Source: Bryobacteraceae bacterium (GTDB lineage Bacteria > Acidobacteriota > Terriglobia > Bryobacterales > Bryobacteraceae). From it: a DNA stretch of 15,686 nt. The stretch covers positions 1 through 15,686 of the forward strand of contig CANGVB010000013.1 of assembly GCA_947456995.1 (NCBI GenBank), written 5' to 3'. Below are positions 9,367-15,686 of the stretch, piece after piece. The position numbers were made by a program, and so were the translations under genes. Within the stretch, counting starts at the first letter, position 1, and every line of letters begins with the position of its first letter. The notes under the pieces are model-generated. The model saw only the letters and a list, made by a program, of their open reading frames with translations. It was not told the DNA's origin and searched no databases.

Positions 9367-10416
9367 GTGCGCAAGAGTCTATTTCGAATTCATCTGATTC
9401 TGGGAATCCTGCTGGGGCTCTATGCCGTTGTGATCGGTGTAACCGGGTCGATTCTGGTTTACCGGGAAGAGCTGGTAGAACTGGCGCGGCCAGACTTGTT
9501 TCAGCCAGTGCGGGAGCTTCGGGTAACGCCGGATGAGGCGTTGTCAGTTGTGCAAAGGGCGTATCCGGGGTGGAAAGTATTGACTCTCACAGGGCCAGAT
9601 CGCGCGACGGGTGCATGGATGGCTTATCTGATCGGTAAGGGCGACGCAAGGCAGGCTTATGTCGATGCCGAGACTGGGATCTTGCGCGGGCACTATCAGC
9701 GCAAAGAAGGCTGGCTTGGGTTTACTGAACAGCTTCATTTCAACCTGATCAGCGGGCGGACCGGGCGATTGGTAAATGGCTATTGTGCGCTGTCGCTGAT
9801 CTTGCTTGCCCTAACCGGGTTATTGCTGTGGCGACCGCGGCTCTCGCAACTGAGCTGGAATGCGAGAACCCTGCATGTGAATTTGGGGCTTGTGTCGCTT
9901 GTCTTTATCCTGATCATGGGCTTTACTGGCGGATACTTTACCTGGTTTCAGGCTTACGTGGATGGAGTGAGACTCTTCCTGCCTGCTCGTATTCAACCGA
10001 AGCTTGCGGCAGTGGAAGCAACCGGGGAGCGCAAGAGTCTGGCTGAGTTGGCGGCTGCTGCGCAGGTGGCAGTGCCAGAGGCAAAGTTATACAGGATCGT
10101 GCTTGGAACCGGGCAGAAGGAAGCACTCCGGATTTCCATGCGGCACGGGACTCAAGGGGAATTTCAACTGGTAAGCCACGTAGCCTTGAACCCCTACACG
10201 CTTGAGGTGATGCGGATTGAAAAGCTCGAAGACCGGGCCAGTGGAGACTGGCTGATTGGCAATTTCAGCGCAGTGCATTTCGGCGTTTGGGGCGGGCCTG
10301 CGGCGAGAGTGCTTTGGGCCGTGCTGGGGCTGAGTTTGCCGGCGCTGTTCATTACGAGTTTTTCGTTGTGGTGGCGGCGTTTGCGCCAAAGAGGCCTAGC
10401 GGGCCTTTGGGGCTAA
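9367..10416 (+). CDS. PepSY-associated transmembrane protein
   Basis: A 349-residue inner-membrane protein of the PepSY_TM family (PF03929), whose members are often linked to iron uptake or reduction of siderophore iron. Four membrane segments are seen at about 11-33, 137-156, 171-195 and 316-338, with PepSY-like periplasmic parts between segments 1 and 2 (about 55-110) and between 3 and 4 (about 225-285). Conserved family histidines are visible: H9 (RIHLILG), H124 (EQLHFNLISG), H170 (TLHVNLGL) and H304 (AVHFGVWGG); these are candidate heme or metal ligands. The GTG at 9367 is the only reasonable start, because an in-frame TAG lies nine bases upstream and no ATG occurs before residue 85; it has no ribosome site. 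No TonB receptor adjoins it, unlike many relatives. Its last 65 bases overlap the DUF1501 gene on the other strand. Confidence 0.88.
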   Translation: MRKSLFRIHLILGILLGLYAVVIGVTGSILVYREELVELARPDLFQPVRELRVTPDEALSVVQRAYPGWKVLTLTGPDRATGAWMAYLIGKGDARQAYVDAETGILRGHYQRKEGWLGFTEQLHFNLISGRTGRLVNGYCALSLILLALTGLLLWRPRLSQLSWNARTLHVNLGLVSLVFILIMGFTGGYFTWFQAYVDGVRLFLPARIQPKLAAVEATGERKSLAELAAAAQVAVPEAKLYRIVLGTGQKEALRISMRHGTQGEFQLVSHVALNPYTLEVMRIEKLEDRASGDWLIGNFSAVHFGVWGGPAARVLWAVLGLSLPALFITSFSLWWRRLRQRGLAGLWG

Positions 10417-11605
10417 AGCCCGGGAAGACACGAGACAGATCGCGCTGGCCCAGATGGCCGCTAACCACCTCACCCAGCACTTCACGGAAGTCTGTCGTGA
10501 CGGCAAGATCGCGGCCTTCGTAAAGTTGCTCGCGTTCAAGACCCGGCCATTTGCCGTGTATCTTGCCACCAGCAACCGCGCCGCCCATCGTGAACATGAC
10601 GTTGGCATGGCCGTGGTCTGTGCCTCGATTGCCGTTTTCACGCGCGGTGCGGCCGAATTCACTCATCGTAGTCACAACGATGTCGTCCATACGAGGACCC
10701 ATGTCCTGATAGAAGGCGGCAAGGCTGTCACCGAATTCGCGCAGGAGGTTCGCGAGCGGACCAATGAATGGCGTGGCACCAACTTCGTTGACGTGGTGAT
10801 CCCAACCGCCGAGATCGGCGAAGGCAACTTCAAGCCCGGCATTGGCCTTGATCATCTGTGCGATTTGTTTGAGGCTCGAGCCTAAGCGCCCATTGGGATA
10901 GACGGCGCCATTGGCCGGAACGTATTCCACCTTGCGGAGAGCTTCGAGAATGCGGATGGCTTCAAAGGTATCCTTGCCGGTGCCTTTGAGTTGGGTGTCC
11001 ACCGAAGCGGCATAGCGCGACATATAGTCTTCGCCAGCCATCTTGTCGCGCACTTGAAAGTCCCTAACACTGTTCATCGCAACGGCGGCTTGCGGGCCGC
11101 GGAGCGTGCGAGCAAGCACAGGCCCAAGCGAGACGGCGCGTATAGGCGATTTAGTTTTGTCGTCGCTCATGGTGCGGTTGAGCCAGCCGTCACGAGTGGC
11201 CTTAAAACCAGGCGTGCCGCTCTCCATGTAGTCCTGCGCGTCGAAGTGGCTGCGGGTGGGGTCGGGGCTGCCGCAGGCTTCGATGATGGCAAGTTTCTTG
11301 TCGTTGAAGATAGGCAGCAGCGATTTGAGATTGGGGTTGAGGCCGAAGAAGCCGTCGAGGTCAAGCGTTGCGCCCTCGCTGTTACCGGGCTTGGGAATGG
11401 CGATTCCAGGCCGGCCGGCGTAATAAGCTTTTTCACCATGCGGGACAACGATGTTGAGGCCGTCAGCAGCACCGCGCTGCAAGATGGCAACGAGGATCTT
11501 TTTGTTGGTGCTGGCTGCGACTGCTCGTTCGAGCCACATGGGCGAGGCACCGATACCGAAGATGGCCAGGCCTGAGTTTTTAAGGAATGCGCGTCTGCTT
11601 GCCAT
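10352..11605 (-). CDS. Tat-exported DUF1501 protein
   Basis: A 417-residue protein of the DUF1501 family (PF07394), whose fold is related to alkaline phosphatase/sulfatase but whose activity is unknown. Residues 2-8, SRRAFLK, form a textbook twin-arginine signal followed by a hydrophobic stretch ending near AVAAS (28-32). Family motifs include LQRGAADGLN (42-51), FGLNPNL (87-93), SPDPTRSHFDAQDYMESG (113-130), DLGGWDHHVNE (264-274), SEFGRTARENGNRGTDHGH (315-333) and FPGF-PLGLFG near the end; the D/H-rich motifs are candidate metal ligands. The ATG at 11605 is chosen over the longer ORF from 11884 because AGGAG lies 7 bases upstream and the Tat signal starts there. It follows the DUF1800 gene by 10 bases, and the two are a widespread pair. 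Confidence 0.94.
   Translation of the reverse strand: MASRRAFLKNSGLAIFGIGASPMWLERAVAASTNKKILVAILQRGAADGLNIVVPHGEKAYYAGRPGIAIPKPGNSEGATLDLDGFFGLNPNLKSLLPIFNDKKLAIIEACGSPDPTRSHFDAQDYMESGTPGFKATRDGWLNRTMSDDKTKSPIRAVSLGPVLARTLRGPQAAVAMNSVRDFQVRDKMAGEDYMSRYAASVDTQLKGTGKDTFEAIRILEALRKVEYVPANGAVYPNGRLGSSLKQIAQMIKANAGLEVAFADLGGWDHHVNEVGATPFIGPLANLLREFGDSLAAFYQDMGPRMDDIVVTTMSEFGRTARENGNRGTDHGHANVMFTMGGAVAGGKIHGKWPGLEREQLYEGRDLAVTTDFREVLGEVVSGHLGQRDLSRVFPGFSPKGPLGLFGANAATTTKNS
10401..10421. other. Hairpin within the PepSY/DUF1501 overlap
   Basis: GGGCT (10410-10414) and AGCCC (10417-10421) form a tight inverted repeat across the PepSY stop codon. A longer alternative pairs GGGC-C-TTT from 10401 with AAAGCCC and has one bulged base. 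No T-tract follows on either strand, so a classical terminator is not supported; it may slow or stop converging transcripts, or simply reflect coding constraint. Confidence 0.3.
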
Positions 11606-11612
11606 GTGATTG

Positions 11613-11617
11613 CTCCT
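11613..11617 (-). promoter_or_regulatory. DUF1501 ribosome site overlapping the DUF1800 stop codon
   Basis: On the minus strand AGGAG lies seven bases before the DUF1501 ATG at 11605. The upstream TAG stop (11616-11618) overlaps its first bases (TAGGAG), so ribosomes ending DUF1800 finish at the start signal of the next gene. This suggests translational coupling. Confidence 0.75.
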
Positions 11618-13226
11618 AGCGGCGCTGCCATTCGGGCGCGCCCATGTTCTTGGCGATAGTCGAGTAGCGGTCTTTGTCGATGCGAATGCCTTGCAGCTTG
11701 TTTTCACTGAGGGCAACCGAGAAGTTGATACGGGCGAGAAGGCCGGCGGAGTTGAGCCATTCTTCGCCATTATTGGAATAACCAGTTGGTTCCTGTTTGC
11801 GATAAAGGGGCTGGCCCATCTGGGCAATGGCCTGGGCGGCCGGCAGCGTGTTGGTAAGCGTGGCCCCGGTGGCGCGAAGCGCACCAGCTACCATCTCCAG
11901 CGGGCTCTTCATCTTGGATTTGTAGGCTCCTGCACTCATGAACTCCCGGCTCTCAATCATGGTTTTCATCACTGCCTTGAGGTCGCCGCTGGTCTTTTGA
12001 TAAGTGTTGGCCATGCGATCGATCAGGGCGGCTGGCGGCTCGTCGGCAACAAAGCGCTGGGCGAGCTTGCGGGAGATGAATTTGGCAGTGGAGGGGTGAG
12101 CGCTCAGGATCTCGATCACCTTGAGACCGTCTTCGATGCCGCCACCAGCGGGGATCGTGACTCCGAGGACAACTTTTTCACCCTTGTCGTGCACACGCTC
12201 AGCGAAGCGGAATTTGCCGCCCCGGTTGGGTTCGTCGATCGTCCAGCCGGTGAAGCAGCGGGCGACTTCCTGAACGTCTTTTTGGCTATAGCCTCCGTCG
12301 ACCCCGAGGGTGTGGAGTTCCATCAGTTCGCGGGCGTAGTTTTCGTTGATGCCGCGAGTGCGAGCCCTGGCTCTTACCGCTGCGGGGGCGACGCTCGTCC
12401 AGTTATCGAGGTAGAAGAGCATGGCGGGGCTTTGTGCGGTGGCCCTCACCATGTCGCTAAAGCGGCCAAGGACGTGGGGGCGGATGGCGTCGCGCTCGTA
12501 GGCCGTGGTGAGCCACTTGTCGGCACCCTTGTCGAGGAAGACGTTGAAGTGGTTAAACCAGAAATCGGCCAGGACTTCATTAAGCTGACGCTCGCTCTGG
12601 ACGGCGCGGTAGATCTTGGCCTCGGTGAGTTCGCTGGCCACCGCCTGCTGGGGGGCGAGCTTGCGTAGGGCTTCGCTACGCTCTTCGGTGCTCATGGCAC
12701 CGACGCGGCGGCGGAGGCGATCTTCGATGCCCTTCCGGGCGGCTTCCTCTTCTTCTTCGTCTTTGGTCTTTTTGCGTTCGATGCGGGCCTTGTAGCGCTG
12801 GCTGAGGCGTTCGTAAGTATCCTTCAGCTGGGGGTCTTCGGGCATCTTCATGCGACCGATGGCCACCGCGGTGAGCACTTGAGGGGTGGGGTAATTGAGG
12901 ACGAGGGCTTCGGTGGACATTGCCAGGCTAGGCATTTTAGCTAGCGTCGCTTCCAGGGCAGGATTTTCGGGAATCGACTGGGGATTGAGCTGCTGGTCGA
13001 TCCACTTTTTGAGGCCGAGCTTTTGGACGGCTTCCATGTCGCCGGGCCGGGTGCCAAAGCTGAGGCGGCTAAGCACATGCTCTGTCTGCTCTTGCTTGTT
13101 GAGCTTTTCTTTGAACTTTGAGGCAGCATCGGAGGCTTTTTTTGCGGCCAGGGGAGTTAAGGCAAGCAGCAAAATGGCGACGGTCACGCGTAAAGCTTTT
13201 GTTTTCAATGTTTTCTTTGTTTTCAT
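11616..13226 (-). CDS. Secreted DUF1800 protein
   Basis: A 536-residue protein of the DUF1800 family (PF08811), function unknown. Residues 1-28 form a signal peptide with a lysine-rich start (MKTKKTLKTK) and a hydrophobic core, probably cut near PLAA. Motifs in order: HVLSRLSFGTRPGD (50-63), DFWFNHFNVF (221-230), GINENYARELMELHTLGV (292-309), QEVARCFTGWTI (319-330), then HPSTAKFISRKLAQRFV, and NMGAPEWQRR at the end in place of the usual LGSPEFQ. A strongly charged segment at about 145-175 (KKTKDEEEEE) looks like a lineage-specific insert. With DUF1501 it forms a two-gene operon, and the pair probably acts together at the cell surface. The ATG at 13226 has only a weak upstream AGG. Confidence 0.93.
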   Translation of the reverse strand: MKTKKTLKTKALRVTVAILLLALTPLAAKKASDAASKFKEKLNKQEQTEHVLSRLSFGTRPGDMEAVQKLGLKKWIDQQLNPQSIPENPALEATLAKMPSLAMSTEALVLNYPTPQVLTAVAIGRMKMPEDPQLKDTYERLSQRYKARIERKKTKDEEEEEAARKGIEDRLRRRVGAMSTEERSEALRKLAPQQAVASELTEAKIYRAVQSERQLNEVLADFWFNHFNVFLDKGADKWLTTAYERDAIRPHVLGRFSDMVRATAQSPAMLFYLDNWTSVAPAAVRARARTRGINENYARELMELHTLGVDGGYSQKDVQEVARCFTGWTIDEPNRGGKFRFAERVHDKGEKVVLGVTIPAGGGIEDGLKVIEILSAHPSTAKFISRKLAQRFVADEPPAALIDRMANTYQKTSGDLKAVMKTMIESREFMSAGAYKSKMKSPLEMVAGALRATGATLTNTLPAAQAIAQMGQPLYRKQEPTGYSNNGEEWLNSAGLLARINFSVALSENKLQGIRIDKDRYSTIAKNMGAPEWQRR

Positions 13227-13432
13227 CGTGCGAGCCTACTGTTATATGAAACTCAACTAATGAAGAGAAGTTTCGTTGCTTGCAAACACCAGATAAACTA
13301 AAGCAGTTCCCCTAGTGTGGCTGGGGGCAGGTATAAGGTTTATAGAAGTTTAAGACGATTGTTTTTGGAAGGTACCCTATCCGGTAGCAGGGTTGATTGA
13401 ATCCAATTACTCCACGCAAGGTTTTGAATCCG
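13227..13432. promoter_or_regulatory. Divergent intergenic region between DUF1800 and amidase genes
   Basis: This 206-base, comparatively AT-rich spacer must carry the promoters of both operons. It contains an inverted repeat GAAACT-N15-AGTTTC (13248-13253 and 13269-13274) that could be an operator, a TATAAC on the minus strand (13241-13246) very close to the DUF1800 start, and TATAAG (13332-13337) and TAAACT (13294-13299) on the plus strand without well-spaced -35 partners. No one promoter is convincing. Confidence 0.35.
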
Positions 13433-14626
13433 ATGATCGATGCGCGGGCTTCAAAGATCGAAGACCCGGTAGCGAAACTGCGTTTTTTGAAAAACACAGA
13501 GAAGCGGGTGGGGCAGGTGGAGACGGTATTGGGGCGGCCGCAATACTGGTGGTTGCGTAACAAGAAGTTTTGGCTGGCCGTGGGTTGCCTCTTGATGATT
13601 CCTACCCTTTCCCTATTCCGGAGCAGTGCCCCTCCCATTTCCGTTTCGAATGGTGAGTTGAGCCCGGCTGCCGGGCGTGGCCCGCAACCTTTTCGGGAAG
13701 CGCCGCTTGAGAAAGTTTGGCTGATCGATTCAAAAAATGGGGTGGAGACCTGGTCGAGCGGCTTGCATATTGAGACGCGCTTCAGCACCTCAAACCGGCC
13801 GCGTGAGTATTTTGCCTGGAACCGAAATCAACCCACCTCCAGCCTTGTGCAGCTAGCGGACAAGCAGGCGGCTGGGATTGTCTTTCACACAACTGAAAGC
13901 ACGCTCGAGGAGCTCGAAGAGCAGAAAATGCGACGGCTGAAACTGCTGGGCGAATCGCTGCTGCAATATGTGTCGAAAGAGAAGGCGTATCACTATGTGA
14001 TTGATCGCTTTGGACGGGTCTTTCGGATTGTGCAGGAATCGGACGCGGCCAACCACGCCGGCAAATCTACCTGGGCCGACGACAAGTGGGCTTATGTGGG
14101 GCTCAACGATTCGTTTTTGGCCGTCTCTTTTGAAACCCAGACGCGGCCCGGCGATGAGGCACCAATCATCTCTCAGGCGCAGATCGACTCTGGGCGGACG
14201 CTCACCCGGATGCTGCGTTCGAAGTACAACATTCCAGCCACAAACTGCGTAACGCATGCGCAGGTGTCGATCAATCCGAGCAACTTCCAGATTGGCTATC
14301 ACACCGATTGGGCTGGCAATTTTCCATTTGAAGCGATGGGGCTACCAGACAATTACTCGCAACCGCTTGCGAGTCTCAATCTTTTTGGCTTTAATTACGA
14401 CGGCACCTTCTTTGCGGCCACCGGCGCACGCATGTGGAAGGGTGTAGTCAACAGCGAAGACCTGCTGCGTGAGCAGGCACAAAAGAATTCCATTTCTGTT
14501 GCGCAACTACGTACCCAATTGCGCAACCAATACCGCCGTCTGAGCGCTTTGTTGCCTGAGAACAACCGGCCCAGCGGTGCAAACTCAATTTCCAATTCGA
14601 GCACAGCTCAAGAGGTGAACCCATGA
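13433..14626 (+). CDS. Membrane-anchored N-acetylmuramoyl-L-alanine amidase (Amidase_2/PGRP)
   Basis: A 397-residue zinc amidase expected to cut the bond between MurNAc and the stem peptide. From the ATG: a charged cytoplasmic tail (1-45), one membrane segment (about 46-62, preceded by RNKK, so N-inside), a periplasmic linker, and an Amidase_2 domain (about 145-300). Zinc ligands appear complete: H152 (IVFHTTES), H275 (VTHAQVS) and D292 (HTDWAG); YHYVIDRFGRVFRIV and ANHAGKS (H208) are family hallmarks. A charged helical insert of about 25 residues follows the first His motif. The C-terminal part (335-368) vaguely recalls a degenerate LysM repeat. The start is unsure: ATG 13433 has AAGG 11 bases upstream, while in-frame TTG at 13397 would add 12 residues. 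The stop overlaps the next gene's ATG, so the two products are probably made together. Confidence 0.85.
   Translation: MIDARASKIEDPVAKLRFLKNTEKRVGQVETVLGRPQYWWLRNKKFWLAVGCLLMIPTLSLFRSSAPPISVSNGELSPAAGRGPQPFREAPLEKVWLIDSKNGVETWSSGLHIETRFSTSNRPREYFAWNRNQPTSSLVQLADKQAAGIVFHTTESTLEELEEQKMRRLKLLGESLLQYVSKEKAYHYVIDRFGRVFRIVQESDAANHAGKSTWADDKWAYVGLNDSFLAVSFETQTRPGDEAPIISQAQIDSGRTLTRMLRSKYNIPATNCVTHAQVSINPSNFQIGYHTDWAGNFPFEAMGLPDNYSQPLASLNLFGFNYDGTFFAATGARMWKGVVNSEDLLREQAQKNSISVAQLRTQLRNQYRRLSALLPENNRPSGANSISNSSTAQEVNP
14612..14617 (+). promoter_or_regulatory. Strong ribosome site of the actin-like gene, inside the amidase gene
   Basis: GAGGTG lies five bases before the ATG at 14623. It sits within the last amidase codons, and the amidase TGA (14624-14626) overlaps the ATG as ATGA. 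This is a classic layout for coupled translation of the two genes. Confidence 0.8.
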
Positions 14627-15636
14627 AACACAGCAACCACACTCCTGCCATCGGGCTGGACGTCGGCACCAGCCGCATCGTAGCCGCCAGCAAGGCAAAT
14701 GATGATTTCCAATACAAGAGCCAGCTCAATGCATTCGTAGAGGTGCCCTGGTCGAAGATGACCGAAGCGTCACTGAAGCGTGAAGGCGTGCCATACGTCG
14801 TAACCGGTGAGAACACGGGCAAGTTGATTATCGTGCCTGGTAACGAAAGCTCGCGCTTTGCAGATCTGCTGCAGACCGAATCACGGCGCCCGATGAATCG
14901 TGGTGTCTTGAACCCGAGCGAGCCCCAGAACGCAGCCATGCTGAAGCAACTGATTGAGAATCTTACCGAAGGAGAACGTCGCCAGGGCTTGCCGGTGTAT
15001 TACAGCGTGCCGGCTGCGCCCCTCGGTGCCGAAGAAAATCTCACCTATCACGATGCCTCGATTGCGCAGATCCTGCGCGAGCTGGATTGCGAACCCACGC
15101 CGATCAATGAAGGGCTTGCGGTAGTGTTTTCAGAACTGGAAGAGACCAACTATTCCGGAATTGGCATCAGCTTTGGTGGTGGCCTGGTGAATGTTTGCCT
15201 GAGCTATCTGGCTGTTCCGGTTCTGAGCTTCAGCGTTGGCAAGGGCGGCGACTACATCGACAGCTCGGCAGCGACGATCACCGGTGAGCTCACCACTCGC
15301 ATTCGCCTCGCCAAGGAAGAATCCTTCCAGATTAACGGCCACTATGCCGACAAGTTGCACCAGGTGCTCAACGTGTATTACGACGAAGTGATTCGGGCCA
15401 CAGTGAACGGCTTGAAGGAAGCATTTGCCAACTCGCGGAATATTCCGAAGATGGGCAAGCCGATTCCGATGGTTCTCTCTGGCGGTACGGCGATGCCCAA
15501 AGGCTTCCGCGACCGCTTTGAGAAGCTGCTGAAAGAATCGGAGTTCCCGCTGCCATTGAGCGACGTGCGGATGGCAGAAACCCCGCTGAACTCAACGGCC
15601 AAGGGTGCCCTCGTGGCCGCGCTGGCCGAACTCTAA
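14623..15636 (+). CDS. Actin/Hsp70-fold (ASKHA) ATPase-like protein
   Basis: A 337-residue soluble protein with the order of nucleotide-site motifs of the actin/Hsp70/FtsA/ParM/PilM superfamily: phosphate-1 GLDVGTS (11-17), connect-1 INEGLAVVFS (161-170), phosphate-2 GISFGGGLVNV (181-191), adenosine motif LSGGTAMPKGF (285-295) and connect-2 TAKGAL (325-330). No membrane segment or signal is visible, so it is cytoplasmic. It has no obvious FtsA 1C subdomain or Hsp70 substrate domain, and its size fits ParM/MreB-like or EutJ/PilM-like proteins. I cannot assign it to a named family. The phosphate-2 motif has Ser (S183) where Asp is usual, which may weaken hydrolysis. It is co-translated with the membrane-anchored amidase, suggesting that it positions or controls that enzyme; this is inference. 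Its start has a strong GAGGTG site. Confidence 0.85.
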   Translation: MKHSNHTPAIGLDVGTSRIVAASKANDDFQYKSQLNAFVEVPWSKMTEASLKREGVPYVVTGENTGKLIIVPGNESSRFADLLQTESRRPMNRGVLNPSEPQNAAMLKQLIENLTEGERRQGLPVYYSVPAAPLGAEENLTYHDASIAQILRELDCEPTPINEGLAVVFSELEETNYSGIGISFGGGLVNVCLSYLAVPVLSFSVGKGGDYIDSSAATITGELTTRIRLAKEESFQINGHYADKLHQVLNVYYDEVIRATVNGLKEAFANSRNIPKMGKPIPMVLSGGTAMPKGFRDRFEKLLKESEFPLPLSDVRMAETPLNSTAKGALVAALAEL

Positions 15637-15658
15637 ACAGGTGCTTACAAACCCAAAG

Positions 15659-15686
15659 CCCTCCTGGCCCCATAAGGCCAGGAGGG
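15659..15686 (+). terminator. Strong hairpin, probable rho-independent terminator (cut at window end)
   Basis: CCCTCCTGGCC (15659-15669) and GGCCAGGAGGG (15676-15686) form a perfect 11-bp stem with a 6-base loop (CCATAA), 22 bases after the actin-like gene stop. The T-tract needed for a classical terminator would lie just past the window. It suggests that the amidase and actin-like genes form a complete two-gene operon. Confidence 0.65.

Noticed and set aside
10991..11575. 194-residue plus-strand ORF opposite DUF1501
   Set aside because: The opposite frame carries the DUF1501 motifs and Tat signal; no domain is visible here.
11606..11884. N-terminal extension of DUF1501 upstream of 11605
   Set aside because: The extra 93 residues overlap the DUF1800 gene in another frame and precede a perfect Tat signal with its own ribosome site, so they are not translated.
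11610..12668. 352-residue plus-strand ORF opposite DUF1800
   Set aside because: The minus frame has clear DUF1800 motifs; the plus frame is a high-GC shadow rich in Gly, Val and Ala.

Overview
The window looks like a chromosomal segment of an acidobacterium, most likely near the Solibacter/Bryobacter lineage. This is inferred from gene content, not from a marker gene: a PF07638-type ECF sigma factor beside a membrane Ser/Thr kinase with a TPR tail, a secreted sortilin/BNR-repeat protein of about 1,050 residues, a short-signal secreted sulfatase, and a DUF1800-DUF1501 pair. No rRNA, tRNA, CRISPR array, transposase or integrase was seen. The window is densely coding and has no gene-free stretch over 300 bases.

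Layout. (1) 2-493: C-terminal part of a DUF4198 (CbiK/NikK-like) secreted protein, converging on (2) a formylglycine sulfatase (490-1857, minus); their stop codons share one CTAG. (3) Divergent from the sulfatase is a large secreted Asp-box beta-propeller protein (1940-5107), converging with a 2-nt gap on (4) an aldo/keto reductase (5110-6102, minus). (5) An ECF sigma factor (6196-6777) is followed by a transmembrane kinase-TPR protein (6844-9273); both are preceded by a similar promoter-like element. (6) A PepSY-TM membrane protein (9367-10416) overlaps by 65 nt the end of (7) a Tat-exported DUF1501 protein (10352-11605, minus), which is translationally linked to the upstream secreted DUF1800 protein (11616-13226, minus). 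(8) Divergent from that pair is a membrane-anchored peptidoglycan amidase (13433-14626), joined by an ATGA overlap to an actin/Hsp70-fold ATPase (14623-15636), with a strong terminator hairpin at the window edge.

Two things stand out. First, GC skew on the given strand switches from C-rich (about 1-9,300) to G-rich (about 9,370-15,600) regardless of gene orientation. This is the sign expected at a replication origin, or at the junction of an inverted or inserted segment. Second, the amidase plus actin-fold ATPase pair is a plausible, poorly described two-component cell-wall module: an anchored hydrolase with a cytoplasmic tail, co-translated with a cytoplasmic ASKHA ATPase. It is the best candidate here for an undescribed system, but the functional link is inferred from gene arrangement and topology only.

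Most products are predicted to be exported or membrane-bound (DUF4198, sulfatase, BNR protein, kinase, PepSY, DUF1501, DUF1800, amidase), so the segment mainly concerns cell-envelope functions and their signalling.
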